Positions 17,373 to 26,805 of a stretch of 64,000 bases of DNA are shown one piece after another (within the stretch, counting starts at the first letter, position 1; every line of letters starts with the position of its first letter). The stretch lies in NCBI RefSeq assembly GCF_020537505.1, contig NZ_JAJBMO010000007.1:140943-204942 (forward strand), read 5' to 3'. This DNA comes from Blautia glucerasea (GTDB taxonomy: Bacteria; Bacillota; Clostridia; Lachnospirales; Lachnospiraceae). A program made the translations under genes and the position numbers. Below the pieces are notes generated by a model that saw only the letters and a list, made by a program, of their open reading frames with translations, was not told where the DNA came from and ran no database searches.

Positions 17373-18400
17373 GACAGTTTATAAGAAAAAACATCTGGGC
17401 TGTGGCACCGGTTGTGTTTGTGCTTGTGGCACTGGTTCTTCTGGGAAGTCCTTTGAGCAGCAGTAAAGTGCAGGAAACTCCTGCGGAGGACGACAATCTG
17501 ATCGTAGTAGGTGTTTCCCAGGTGGGAAGCGAATCTGTATGGCGAAGTGCCCACACGCAGTCCATTCAGGACGCGTTCACCAGGGCAAACGGCTACATGC
17601 TGATTTTTGACAATGCCAGGCAGAAGCAGGCCAATCAGATCAAGGCTATTCGGAGCTTTATTTCCCAGCAGGTGGATTATATTGTAGTTTCTCCTATTGA
17701 GGAATCTGGCTGGGACACTGTGCTTCAGGAGGCGAAGGATGCCAGGATTCCGGTAATCCTCATAGACCGTAAGGTTTCTGTGGATGATGACTCCCTCTAT
17801 GCTTCCTGGGTTGGTTCCGATTTTGTCCGCGAAGGACAGGATGCCGGTTACTGGCTTGAGGATTACATGAAAAAGCAGGGCAGGGAAGATGACGAAATTA
17901 ACATTGTAGTGCTGAAAGGAACCAAAGGCGCCTCCGCTACCATCGGCAGAACCCGTGGGTTCAATGAAGTGGCAAAGGTGCAGCATAATTGGAACATTTT
18001 GCAGCAGGTAGACGGAGAATTTACCACAGCAAAAGGAAAAGAAGAGATGGCAAGGCTTTTGGATCAGTATGATGACATAGATGTGGTGGTTTCACAGAAC
18101 GATGACATGACTTTTGGAGCACTTGAAGCCATCAGAGAAGCAGGAAAAACAGCCGGAGTGAACGGCGATATTACGGTAATTTCCTTTGACGCAGTGGATG
18201 CCGGCGTAGAGCTGGTGCGAAACGGGGAAATCAACATTGATGTCCAGTGTAATCCTGACCAGGGAAAATACGTGGAGCAGATCATTCAGGATATGGAGGC
18301 TGGCAAAGAAATAGAGAAAGCATATTATGTTCCGGAGCGGGTGTATACCCAGGAGAACGTTGGGGAGGAAGAAAATGTTACGGAAGGTATTTCTGGTTGA
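17369..18400 (+). CDS. membrane-anchored YtfQ-like sugar-binding protein (sensor component)
   Basis: A 343-residue extracellular binding protein of the RbsB/YtfQ fold. Residues ~7-27 are hydrophobic with no lipobox cysteine and no clear AxA site, so it is probably held by an uncleaved signal anchor. The mature part has the YtfQ-like VGVSQVGSESVWRSA, QIKAIRSF and SPIEESGWDTVLQEA. It lies between a sensor kinase and a response regulator, overlapping both, and no transporter gene is in that overlap chain. It resembles the importer-binding protein encoded at 21803. A role as ligand-sensing partner of the kinase (as XylFII with LytS) is inference. Confidence 0.85.
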   Translation: MRQFIRKNIWAVAPVVFVLVALVLLGSPLSSSKVQETPAEDDNLIVVGVSQVGSESVWRSAHTQSIQDAFTRANGYMLIFDNARQKQANQIKAIRSFISQQVDYIVVSPIEESGWDTVLQEAKDARIPVILIDRKVSVDDDSLYASWVGSDFVREGQDAGYWLEDYMKKQGREDDEINIVVLKGTKGASATIGRTRGFNEVAKVQHNWNILQQVDGEFTTAKGKEEMARLLDQYDDIDVVVSQNDDMTFGALEAIREAGKTAGVNGDITVISFDAVDAGVELVRNGEINIDVQCNPDQGKYVEQIIQDMEAGKEIEKAYYVPERVYTQENVGEEENVTEGISG

Positions 18401-19979
18401 AGATGAGACGGTGATCCGCGAAGGGCTCAGGGACAGGATTCCCTGGGATCAGTTCGGATACCGTTTTGTAGGGGAAGCAGCAGATGGGGAAATGGCCTTG
18501 CCTCTGATCCGTAAGACAAAGCCGGATGTATTGATCACGGATATTAAAATGCCTTTTATGGATGGGCTTTCCTTAAGTAAAATTGTGAGCAAAGAATTTC
18601 CGCGGATGAAGATTATTATTATCAGTGGTTATGATGATTTTGAATATGCAAGACAGGCAATTGAAGTTGGTGTTGACCAGTATCTGCTGAAGCCGGTTAC
18701 CAGAATGAAGCTGAAAAATGTACTTCTTGAACTGAAAGATAAGATCGAGCAGGATCAGGAGCAGGAGGACTACCGCACCCAGTTTCAGAATGAGCTTCAG
18801 GAGTATGAGCAGTTTTCCAGACGGCGTTTTATGGAAAAAATACTGGAGGGCGAGCTGTCGGTTAAGGAGATTTATGATGAGGCAGAGCGTCAGTCTATAG
18901 AAATTACGGCAGCAGGATATAATCTGCTTTTCCTGTATTTACAGGAGAAAAATAAGGACAAGATGGCTGGATTTCTTCGGAAACAGGATGAAGTGCTTCA
19001 CTATTTTCTCCGCTATCCCCAGTATCTGCTTTTTCGCTGGAATGTAAACAGCTACGGAGTTCTGGTAAAGGGGGAATTGTCCCAGCTTCCGGAGCTGACA
19101 GATAATTGCGTGGAGTATGTGAAACGGACCTGCGAAGGGGAAGAGCAGATGGACTGGTATGTGGCTGTAGGAAAACCGGTGGAGAGATTGAGCCTGCTTT
19201 CCCAGTGTTATCAGAGTGTGAATCATTATTTTGCATATCGTTTTATGGTGCCGGGACTGCATGTGCTTACAGAAGATACCTTGGAGAGTTATGTAAACTC
19301 GCAGGGAGAGAACCGGCTGGCAGCAGTGGATTATTCTCAGTTGAATCCGGAGATCATCAAGGATTTTCTCACAAAAGGAAGCAGCAGTGAGATACAGGAG
19401 TTTGTCCAGGGATATCTTGGCGGTATGAGTAAGGCGCTGGAGTCCAGAATGTTCCGGGATTATGTGGTGCTTCATATTCGGTTTACAACTATTATGTATC
19501 TGGAATCCATTGGTGTGGAAAAAGAATGTTATATAGAACGGATCGAGGGAAAATATCAGGATACCAGTATCAAGGCATCACAGGTGGCAGGGTATTGTGT
19601 GGACATTCTTCAGAGTGCCATTGATATCAGGGATGAGAAGAATGAGTCTCAGGGCAACAGTGCCATGAGGAAGGTGCTGGATTATATTGATGAGAATTAC
19701 TATAAAGAGACCATTTCCCTGAATGAAGTAGCGGATGCGGTAAATATGAGTGCCAACTATTTAAGCGCAATTTTCAGCCAGAATATGCAGAAGACTTTTG
19801 TAGAGTATATTACCTGCAAACGTGTTGACAGAGCGAAAAAACTCCTGCGCGAGACGGACAAGTCGTCCGGAGAGATCGCACAGGAGGTGGGATATAAGGA
19901 TCCCCATTATTTTAGTTATGTGTTTAAGAAAAAATCCGGGTGCAGCCCAAGGGAATATCGGAGTAAGGGGACTGCATGA
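18375..19979 (+). CDS. YesN-type response regulator with AraC DNA-binding domain
   Basis: A 534-residue regulator. The receiver domain (1-120) has VEDE and phospho-acceptor aspartate in LITDIKMPFMDG near residue 55, with lysine in YLLKPV. A middle ~290-residue helical region of the YesN type links to two AraC helix-turn-helix motifs in the last ~100 residues (NEVADAVNMSANYLS and GEIAQEVGYKDPHYFS). The ATG at 18375 follows GGGAGGA and lies inside the end of the binding-protein gene. Expected to activate sugar-uptake genes, most simply the importer operon at 21803. Confidence 0.93.
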   Translation: MLRKVFLVEDETVIREGLRDRIPWDQFGYRFVGEAADGEMALPLIRKTKPDVLITDIKMPFMDGLSLSKIVSKEFPRMKIIIISGYDDFEYARQAIEVGVDQYLLKPVTRMKLKNVLLELKDKIEQDQEQEDYRTQFQNELQEYEQFSRRRFMEKILEGELSVKEIYDEAERQSIEITAAGYNLLFLYLQEKNKDKMAGFLRKQDEVLHYFLRYPQYLLFRWNVNSYGVLVKGELSQLPELTDNCVEYVKRTCEGEEQMDWYVAVGKPVERLSLLSQCYQSVNHYFAYRFMVPGLHVLTEDTLESYVNSQGENRLAAVDYSQLNPEIIKDFLTKGSSSEIQEFVQGYLGGMSKALESRMFRDYVVLHIRFTTIMYLESIGVEKECYIERIEGKYQDTSIKASQVAGYCVDILQSAIDIRDEKNESQGNSAMRKVLDYIDENYYKETISLNEVADAVNMSANYLSAIFSQNMQKTFVEYITCKRVDRAKKLLRETDKSSGEIAQEVGYKDPHYFSYVFKKKSGCSPREYRSKGTA

Positions 19980-19988
19980 TATTCAAAA

Positions 19989-21137
19989 TTAATTATGTGA
20001 TTTCGGCAGTGACAACTGCCATGGGACTTCCTGTGAAGAGACAGGGAGTCCTTTTAATTTGTTTATGCTCATATGGGCGGCCAGAGTACCAGGCTGGTGT
20101 GCGGAATGGGTCAGTGTTGTGGCGCGGAGCAGACCAGATGTGGTAAGATAACTGGTATTGAAGGCGGCTAGTGCTATTGTGGTTTCGAAACTATGACCGG
20201 TGGAGGTAGCTTTGAATCCAGTGTTTTGAAGAGAGGATGAAAGGGGAGCATGAGTTGCTATCCTTTTCTCCTGTCCAAGCGCCAGCTCTTCCCATAACAG
20301 CCATGCAATAAAGTCATCCTCACAAATAAAAGCAGTGCAGTCGGGGGTGATTCGTTCCAGAAATTTTTTCAGGAAGCTGATATCCCGGCTCTGACGGAAA
20401 TCATCCAGCTCCTGTATGGTATACCAGCAGATGTTGCGGTCTGGTACAGTCAGCCCCTGGTTTTGCATGGCATCCAGAAAGCCCTGGTATCGTTCATGTC
20501 CCCGCTGATCGTCCATCTGGAAAATACCGGCGATAGAAGAATGGCCTTTTTCCACAAGACTTTGCACCAGAAGACCAGCCCCATATAGATTATCTTCATA
20601 GATTACTGGAATCTGAGACAACTGGGGATAAGCACATCCCAGGAACAAAATGGAAGTTCCCCTTTGTATCAGCTTTTGATAAAGCTCTGTATTAGGTGAT
20701 GGTAAGGCGCTTTTTACAGGCTCCACAATAAGCGCCCGCAGCGGACTTTTCAAAAGAAACTGAAGGATTTGCCGTTCCTGGTCCACATGACTGTGAGTGG
20801 GGTAAACCTTGCAGGAAAATCCCTCCGCAGCCAGCGCCACACGAATATCATTTATCAGTGCAGGATATTCATATTGCTGTTCATCGGGAATCAGAATTCC
20901 TACTATATTCCGGTTTTCCAGGCTGGAAAGTCCGGTAATGTAAGCTCCGCTCCCTTTAATGCGGCGGATTTCCCGCTCATCTTCAAGAACCGCCAGTGCC
21001 GCGCGGACCGTCTGCCGGCTGACACGGTATCTGGCAGCCAGCTCCTGTTCTGTGGGAAGCTTGTTGCTTCCCTTTTGAATAGAATCTGAAATGATTTCTC
21101 TTAGCTGTTCAACCAGCCATTTATATTTGATCGCCAT
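19989..21137 (-). CDS. GntR/LacI-type transcriptional repressor (AraR-like)
   Basis: A 382-residue regulator combining a GntR winged helix (residues 1-70, with LPTEQELAARYRVSRQTVRAAL) and a periplasmic-binding-protein-like effector domain (about 80-375), as in AraR. Such proteins repress sugar genes until the sugar binds. It is convergent with the YesN regulator and divergent from the YtfQ-type importer operon, whose promoter lies in the shared 660-base gap. A role in controlling that operon is likely but not shown. Confidence 0.88.
   Translation of the reverse strand: MAIKYKWLVEQLREIISDSIQKGSNKLPTEQELAARYRVSRQTVRAALAVLEDEREIRRIKGSGAYITGLSSLENRNIVGILIPDEQQYEYPALINDIRVALAAEGFSCKVYPTHSHVDQERQILQFLLKSPLRALIVEPVKSALPSPNTELYQKLIQRGTSILFLGCAYPQLSQIPVIYEDNLYGAGLLVQSLVEKGHSSIAGIFQMDDQRGHERYQGFLDAMQNQGLTVPDRNICWYTIQELDDFRQSRDISFLKKFLERITPDCTAFICEDDFIAWLLWEELALGQEKRIATHAPLSSSLQNTGFKATSTGHSFETTIALAAFNTSYLTTSGLLRATTLTHSAHQPGTLAAHMSINKLKGLPVSSQEVPWQLSLPKSHN
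20024..20057 (+). terminator. terminator of the YesM-YesN operon
   Basis: An 11-bp stem (GGACTTCCTGT with ACAGGGAGTCC, one G-T pair) followed by TTTTAATTT. It lies 45 bases after the YesN stop, inside the 3' end of the opposing GntR gene. Confidence 0.8.
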
Positions 21138-21637
21138 ATATTTTAGTTCCTCTTTCTTAGGTTAGAGTGTGTTTGAAAAATTCTTCCCGCAATCTGTCAG
21201 CGCCATTATTTACCAAGCTTCGGGTTGCTGTAGTGGATCTTATCACTTAGGGGGGATTTTCATTAATTAGCGGCATAATGTTTTTTTTATTTTGCTGAGA
21301 TAGTTAGTTCATAAAATTTTCACATGAATTATTTATGATTTCCCAATAAATCATCTGCTTTTTCACTTCTAAAACCAAAAATATTATACCTTTTTCCAAA
21401 TGATCAAACTTTTTTTCCAAGCTTAGACAGTTTGCCAAATCGAAAAACATAGAAAAAGGTGTAATATTTTTCACAAAATCATAAGAAAACAAACTTTCTA
21501 AATGAGAAATCATAAAATATCAACCTTTTTCCTGCCTGAAGTCCATTGTAATATAAATTTGTCTGTATTTCACTATGAAAACCAACAAATTTGTATTGTT
21601 TGAACTGACGAAACAACCAAAAGACGGGAAAACAATA
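21138..21637. other. A+T-rich intergenic region between divergent regulator and importer
   Basis: About 500 bases without a convincing gene. It holds one copy of a dispersed repeat (21162-21196), the leader of the GntR gene, and a palindrome ACAAATTTGT at 21585-21594 that could be an operator. A 69-codon frame on the - strand is A+T-rich and has no recognisable features. Confidence 0.5.
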
Positions 21638-21666
21638 TTGAAATTTATGTTGATTTTCGCTAAATT
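21638..21666 (+). promoter_or_regulatory. promoter of the YtfQ-type importer operon
   Basis: TTGAAA (21638-21643), a 17-base spacer and TAAATT (21661-21666). It is followed by a ~130-base leader with a small GCAGG/CCTGC hairpin at 21750-21764 before the binding-protein start. Confidence 0.55.
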
Positions 21667-21802
21667 ATAGACATCAAGAAGAACACGGATTCAAGAACGG
21701 ACGGAAAGCTACGACAGCAAACGGATCAGTGTTGAACGAGAAACCAATGGCAGGCGCGACCTGCAAAAGTATTTTTCTAAAAGAAAGAGAGGAACAATCA
21801 CT

Positions 21803-22786
21803 ATGAAAAAGAAATTAGCAGTTATGGCACTCGCAGCAGCAACACTCAGCATGATGGCTATGCCGGTTTACGCTGACGATCTGGTAACAGTTGGATACGC
21901 ACAGGTTGGACATGAGTCAGACTGGCGTACAGCAAACACCCAGAACTATCAGGACGTTTTCTCAGAGGACGCTGGATACAGCCTTGACCTTGTAGACTGC
22001 GATAATGACAATGCTGCACAGCTGGAGGCTGTTCGTACATTCATTAGTAAAGATATGGATTACATCGTAATCGCTCCGATCCAGTCCGCTGGCTGGGACA
22101 CCGTTCTTCAGGAAGCGCAGGACGCTGGAATCCCGGTAATTATCGCAGACCGTGAAATCGAGGCAAGCGACGACTTATACGATGCATGGGTTGGAACAAA
22201 CACAACAAACGAAGGTATCACAGCTGGTAACTGGTTAGCTGAGTACCTTGGCGATAAAGATGCTAACATCCTTGTAATCGAAGGTTCTGTAGGAGCTTCC
22301 GCAGCACTTGGACGTACAAATGGTTTCAATCAGGTAGCAGAAGAGCATGACAACTGGAAGATCCTTGATTCTCAGTCCGGTGACTTCACACAGGCTGGTG
22401 GACAGGAAGTTATGGAGTCCTTCATCAAATCCTACGAGGGACAGTTCAATGTAGTTGTATGCCAGAACGATAACGAAGCATATGGCGCAATGGATGCAAT
22501 GGATGCAGCAGGTATCACCTACGGTGTTGATGGCGATGTAACTCTTATTTCCTTCGATGCAACACATGATGGACTTCAGTATACATTAGATGGAAAGATC
22601 AACTGTGATGTTGAGTGTAACCCGATCCAGGCTGAGGTTGTTAAGGGCGTAATCGAGAAAATGCAGGCAGGCGAAGAATTTGAGAAGACAACTCTTGTTG
22701 AGGATCAGGCATTCGTAGCACCTGGAATCGAGAGCGAGTATGCAACAACTATGACAGATGAGGTTCTGGCTGGACGTGCTTACTAA
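21803..22786 (+). CDS. ytfQ: sugar ABC importer binding protein, YtfQ (galactofuranose)-like
   Basis: A 327-residue secreted binding protein. The signal peptide ends near PVYADD. There is no lipobox cysteine, which is unusual for a Gram-positive ABC binding protein. YtfQ-like landmarks are VGYAQVGHESDWRTA, QLEAVRTFI, APIQSAGWDTVLQEAQDAGIP and ADREI. Escherichia coli YtfQ binds galactofuranose, so a furanose or other hexose is the best guess. It is the first gene of the importer operon and is followed by a stable hairpin, which favours its higher expression. Confidence 0.9.
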   Translation: MKKKLAVMALAAATLSMMAMPVYADDLVTVGYAQVGHESDWRTANTQNYQDVFSEDAGYSLDLVDCDNDNAAQLEAVRTFISKDMDYIVIAPIQSAGWDTVLQEAQDAGIPVIIADREIEASDDLYDAWVGTNTTNEGITAGNWLAEYLGDKDANILVIEGSVGASAALGRTNGFNQVAEEHDNWKILDSQSGDFTQAGGQEVMESFIKSYEGQFNVVVCQNDNEAYGAMDAMDAAGITYGVDGDVTLISFDATHDGLQYTLDGKINCDVECNPIQAEVVKGVIEKMQAGEEFEKTTLVEDQAFVAPGIESEYATTMTDEVLAGRAY

Positions 22787-22893
22787 TTAGAAAAAAATCG
22801 GAGAGTGTGAAAACAGCAGAGCTGTGAAACAATCCGTAAACATCGAAATTGGTTATCAGCAGGCAGCTGAAAACCGATAAAGATGAATGAATA

Positions 22894-22929
22894 GGGGAGG
22901 AAAGTCCCAAGGCGGATTTTCTTCCCCTT
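22894..22929 (+). terminator. intra-operon hairpin after the binding-protein gene
   Basis: GGGGAGGAAA (22894-22903) pairs with TTTCTTCCCC (22918-22927), one G-T pair, and no long T tract follows. It probably protects or attenuates the transcript so that the binding protein exceeds the transporter subunits. Confidence 0.55.
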
Positions 22930-23042
22930 AACTGTTTATACGAGGCTATGAGCCAGGGCTCAGAATATATGAGGCTATGGCAAATAACGCGATAACGAGG
23001 AGAATGAAAAATGAAGTTGATAACGGGAAGGGAGGAATCGCG

Positions 23043-24560
23043 TTGGAGGCAGGAGTAGTATTGAAAATGCAGGGAATCTGCATGACATTCCCAGGTGTAA
23101 AAGCACTGGAAGGCGTGGATCTGACATTGAAAAGGGGTGAAATCCGCGCGCTGATGGGAGAGAATGGCGCGGGTAAATCCACACTGATCAAGTGCCTGAC
23201 CGGCGTAAATAAATTTGAGGCTGGAGAGATTTATCTGGAAGGATTTGATCATCCCATCGTAAATAAAGATACCATGGACGCCCAGAAAAAGGGCATTTCT
23301 ACTGTATATCAGGAAGTAAACCTCTGTCCCAACCTTTCGGTGGCAGAGAATTTGTACATAGGCCGTGAGCCACTGACAAAGCTTGGAACGGTCAACCGAA
23401 AGGCCATGAACCGTCAGGCAGCTGCCCTTATGAAACAGCTGGAGCTTGACGTTGATGTAACACGTAATCTTGAAGAATATTCACTGGCATTGCAGCAGAT
23501 GATCGCAATTGCCCGTGCTGTAGATATGGATTGTAAGGTGCTCATTCTGGATGAGCCAACCTCTTCACTGGATGACCGTGAAGTAGAAAAGCTTTTTACC
23601 ATGATGCGCAGACTGAAGGAGAAAGGTGTAGGAATCATTTTCGTTACCCATTTCCTGGAACAGGTTTATGCAGTATGTGACGGAATCACCGTTCTTCGAA
23701 ATGGCCAGCTGGTTGGCGAGTATGAGATTGCAGATCTTCCGAGAGTGAAGCTGGTAGCAGCTATGATGGGAAAAGATTTCGACGATCTTGCTTCTATTAA
23801 ACCAGAGACCACAGGAGATAAGAGAAAAGAGCCCATGGTTATTGAAGCCCGTGGCTTAAGCCATGCAGGAACCATTAAACCGTTTGACCTTGATATCCAC
23901 AAAGGAGAGGTTATCGGTCTTACCGGACTTCTTGGAAGCGGACGAAGCGAGCTGGCGCGTGCCATTTACGGTGCTGACCGCGCCCAGACCGGAACTTTGA
24001 AGGTAAAAGGCCAGGAAGTTAAGGTGAAAAACCCAATCGACGCCATGCATCTTGGCATGGGACTTCTCCCAGATGACCGTAAAGCGGAAGGCATTATCGC
24101 AGATCTGTCTGTAAGAGAAAATATCATCCTTGCTGTTCAGGCAAAGCAGGGTATCCTGAAAAAGATCCCTATGGCAAAGCAGTGTGAGATCGCAGACAAA
24201 TACATTGATCTTCTCCAGATTAAATGTGCAAGCCGCGAGACCCTGATCAAACAGCTCTCTGGTGGAAACCAGCAGAAGGTTATCCTTGCAAGATGGCTTG
24301 CAACTAACCCGGATTTCCTGATTCTGGACGAGCCTACCCGAGGAATCGATATCGGTACCAAGACCGAGATCCAGAAGCTGGTTCTGAAGCTTGCAGATGA
24401 AGGCAAGAGCCTGATCTTCATTTCCTCTGAAATCGAGGAAATGCTTCGTACCTGCAATCGTATGGCAGTTCTTCGTGACGGCCAGAAGGTTGGAGAGATT
24501 GATGAGGCAGATATGAACCAGATGAACGTAATGAAAGCAATTGCAGGAGGTGAGCAGTAA
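23043..24560 (+). CDS. ytfR: sugar ABC transporter ATPase, two NBDs (YtfR-like)
   Basis: A 505-residue duplicated ATPase of the ribose/galactose importer class. The first NBD has GENGAGKST and LILDEPTSSLDD. The second has the degenerate Walker A GLLGSGRSE, signature LSGGNQQKV and LILDEPTRGID. The TTG at 23043 has AGGGAGGA 6 bases upstream and gives the usual family length. A longer frame from 22977 would add 22 residues without similarity, and its internal ATG at 23004 has its Shine-Dalgarno sequence too close. The gene overlaps the first permease by one base. Confidence 0.92.
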   Translation: MEAGVVLKMQGICMTFPGVKALEGVDLTLKRGEIRALMGENGAGKSTLIKCLTGVNKFEAGEIYLEGFDHPIVNKDTMDAQKKGISTVYQEVNLCPNLSVAENLYIGREPLTKLGTVNRKAMNRQAAALMKQLELDVDVTRNLEEYSLALQQMIAIARAVDMDCKVLILDEPTSSLDDREVEKLFTMMRRLKEKGVGIIFVTHFLEQVYAVCDGITVLRNGQLVGEYEIADLPRVKLVAAMMGKDFDDLASIKPETTGDKRKEPMVIEARGLSHAGTIKPFDLDIHKGEVIGLTGLLGSGRSELARAIYGADRAQTGTLKVKGQEVKVKNPIDAMHLGMGLLPDDRKAEGIIADLSVRENIILAVQAKQGILKKIPMAKQCEIADKYIDLLQIKCASRETLIKQLSGGNQQKVILARWLATNPDFLILDEPTRGIDIGTKTEIQKLVLKLADEGKSLIFISSEIEEMLRTCNRMAVLRDGQKVGEIDEADMNQMNVMKAIAGGEQ

Positions 24561-25621
24561 TGGGTAATTTCAAAAAACTGGCGCAGAAACGTCTGTTCCT
24601 TCCGGTTTTCAGTATGATCCTGGTCATGCTGATCAACGTAGTATATGATATTGCAACAGGAAGTGCACCACTTTCCTTCTTTATGATTTCCATTAAGAAT
24701 GGTGTGCTTTACGGACGTCTCATTGACATCCTGAACCGTGGAAGTGAGATCGCCATCCTGGCAATCGGTATGACACTTGTTGTATCTGCTTCCGGCGGTA
24801 CGGATATTTCCGTTGGTTCTGTCATGAGTCTTTACGCAGGTGTCTGCTGTATGATCCTTGCAGGATACGGAAATGTAAATGTGCAGGAGTATGCACATCC
24901 GCTGCTTGTAGGTATTGGAGCCGGACTTCTTGTCACTTTGATCTGTGGTGTTTTTAACGGATTTCTGGTTGCCTATATGAATATTCAGCCTATGGTGGCC
25001 ACCCTGATCCTATGGTCGGCAGGCCGTGCAGTAGGACTTCTTCTTTGTAACAGCCAGATCGTTTATGTGCGTGTTCCTTCCTTCCAGAAGCTTGGCGCTT
25101 ACTGCGGAATCATTCCTACACCGATCATTGTGGCTGCTGTGTGTGTGGCAATTGCTTCTATCGTACTTCGCTACACAGCACTTGGAACTTACATTCAGAG
25201 TGTTGGTATTAACAAAAAAGCTTCCCGTATCGCAGGCTTTAATTCCGCAAAGATCATCCTTATGTGCTATGCACTTTGCGGTCTTTGCGCCGGACTTGCA
25301 GGTATGGTGGCAACCTCCAGAATTTACTCAGCCGATACCAATAACATTGGTCTGAATATGGAGCTGGATGCCATCCTTTCCGTAGCACTTGGCGGAAACA
25401 GTCTTGGCGGTGGTAAATTCTCTCTGGCAGGTTCCATCATCGGAGCCTACACCATCCAGGCGATCACCACAACCCTGTATGCACTTGGTGTTTCCTCTGC
25501 ACAGGCGCCGGTATTTAAGGCAATCGTAGTTATCATCATCGTAGTTATTCAGGCTGAGCCAGCCAAAGCATTCTTTAAGAAGCTGACAAAGAAATCCGGA
25601 AAGGAGGCAGCTCGGGCATGA
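24560..25621 (+). CDS. ytfT: sugar ABC transporter permease (YtfT-like)
   Basis: A 353-residue inner-membrane permease with about 9-10 helices. It has the family motif GGTDISVGSVMSL and the late ALGGNSLGGGKFS stretch contacting the ATPase side. It starts within the ATPase stop (TAATG) and overlaps the second permease by 4 bases. As in YtfT/YjfF systems, two different permeases probably form a heterodimer. Confidence 0.92.
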   Translation: MGNFKKLAQKRLFLPVFSMILVMLINVVYDIATGSAPLSFFMISIKNGVLYGRLIDILNRGSEIAILAIGMTLVVSASGGTDISVGSVMSLYAGVCCMILAGYGNVNVQEYAHPLLVGIGAGLLVTLICGVFNGFLVAYMNIQPMVATLILWSAGRAVGLLLCNSQIVYVRVPSFQKLGAYCGIIPTPIIVAAVCVAIASIVLRYTALGTYIQSVGINKKASRIAGFNSAKIILMCYALCGLCAGLAGMVATSRIYSADTNNIGLNMELDAILSVALGGNSLGGGKFSLAGSIIGAYTIQAITTTLYALGVSSAQAPVFKAIVVIIIVVIQAEPAKAFFKKLTKKSGKEAARA

Positions 25622-26637
25622 AAAAGAAAAAAATAAACAGCAATAACCTGTTGCTGCTGATCACCATTGTATTATTCTTTGTAATGTATGCTGCAGGATG
25701 TATCGTATATGCGGACAAAGGCTTTACCCGTTTCCAGACATTCCTGAACATCCTGATCAACAATGCAGGTCTGATCTGCATCACAGCTGGTATGACTTGC
25801 GTCATGCTCACTGGCGGTATTGATATTTCCGTAGGTTCTCTGGTTGCTATGGACTGTATGATCCTGGCAGTTGGAATTGAGCAGTGGGGATGGTCCAGCC
25901 CGGTACTTATGCTTCTGATCCTTGCAATCGGTATTGTATTTGGTATTGTCCAGGGCTTCTGCATTTCCTATTTGGAGATTCAGCCCTTCATTGTAACCAT
26001 GGCGGGCATGTTCTTTGCCAGAGGTATGACAGCTGTGATCTGTAAAGAGCAGGTAAGTATTGTTTCTGACAAGATCTTCACCACTCTTTCCAGCTTCAAG
26101 ATTTCCCTTCCATTTGGAGGTTATCTGAACAAAAAAGGAATTATGCAGTATCCATACCTTCGTGTAACCGTTGTAGTTGCATTGATCGTAGTTCTTGTTA
26201 TTTACCTGATGCTGAAATATACCCGTTTCGGACGCAGTATCTACGCAGTGGGCGGCAATCAGCAGTCTGCAACCCTGATGGGACTTGATGTTAAGAAAAC
26301 ACAGATGAAAGCATATATCCTTTCCAGTTTTCTTACCTCCATCGGCGGAATCTGCTATTGCCTGAACACTATGGCAGGTACCACCACGCAGGCAACCGGT
26401 CTTGAAATGGATGCTATTTCCTCCGCAGTCATTGGCGGTACACTTCTTACCGGTGGTGTAGGAAACGTACTTGGTTCTTTGTTTGGTGTATTGATCAATG
26501 GTACGATTTCTACATTGGTTAAAACCAATGGAAAACTGATCAGCTCCTGGTCCAACATTGTAACAGCAATCCTGCTGTGCTTCTTCATTGTACTTCAGAG
26601 TGTATTTGCACTGGTGAAGGAGCGGAAAAGTAAATAA
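25618..26637 (+). CDS. yjfF: sugar ABC transporter permease (YjfF-like)
   Basis: A 339-residue permease with about 9-10 helices. It has MLTGGIDISVGSLVAMDCM and GGTLLTGGVGNVLGSL, matching the second permease of YtfQRT-YjfF importers. It ends the operon and is followed by a large inverted repeat. Confidence 0.92.
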   Translation: MKKKKINSNNLLLLITIVLFFVMYAAGCIVYADKGFTRFQTFLNILINNAGLICITAGMTCVMLTGGIDISVGSLVAMDCMILAVGIEQWGWSSPVLMLLILAIGIVFGIVQGFCISYLEIQPFIVTMAGMFFARGMTAVICKEQVSIVSDKIFTTLSSFKISLPFGGYLNKKGIMQYPYLRVTVVVALIVVLVIYLMLKYTRFGRSIYAVGGNQQSATLMGLDVKKTQMKAYILSSFLTSIGGICYCLNTMAGTTTQATGLEMDAISSAVIGGTLLTGGVGNVLGSLFGVLINGTISTLVKTNGKLISSWSNIVTAILLCFFIVLQSVFALVKERKSK

Positions 26638-26662
26638 GAATTGAATAAAGAATGAAATGAGA

Positions 26663-26695
26663 CAGGCGGGTACATGATTAATGTGTACCCGCCTG
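26663..26695 (+). terminator. inverted repeat after importer operon
   Basis: A perfect 12-bp stem (CAGGCGGGTACA with TGTACCCGCCTG) with a 9-base loop. No T tract follows, so it may be a 3' stabiliser or a factor-assisted terminator. Confidence 0.6.
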
Positions 26696-26715
26696 ATGCG
26701 GTATAGGGATATTCA

Positions 26716-26779
26716 GTTAATTGTGATTTAGTTAATTACGATTTAGTCAATCATGATTTAATCAATCGTAATTGACTAA
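26716..26779. repeat. four tandem 15-bp repeats forming a long inverted repeat
   Basis: Four degenerate copies of GTTAATTGTGATTTA (26716-26730, -26745, -26760, -26775). Because later copies diverge, 26728-26743 and 26764-26779 form a 16-base inverted repeat (TTAGTTAATTACGATT with AATCGTAATTGACTAA, one G-T pair). It lies between the importer operon and the convergent YbaK gene. Confidence 0.75.
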
Positions 26780-26805
26780 ATTGTGGTAAAGTGCGAAAGG
26801 ACGTT

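Noticed and set aside
21304..21513. 69-codon frame on the - strand
   Set aside because: A+T-rich, no ribosome binding site or recognisable feature; lies in a promoter-bearing gap.
26716..26779. CRISPR-like repeat cluster
   Set aside because: The 15-base units are directly adjacent with no spacers, too short for CRISPR repeats, and no cas gene is near.
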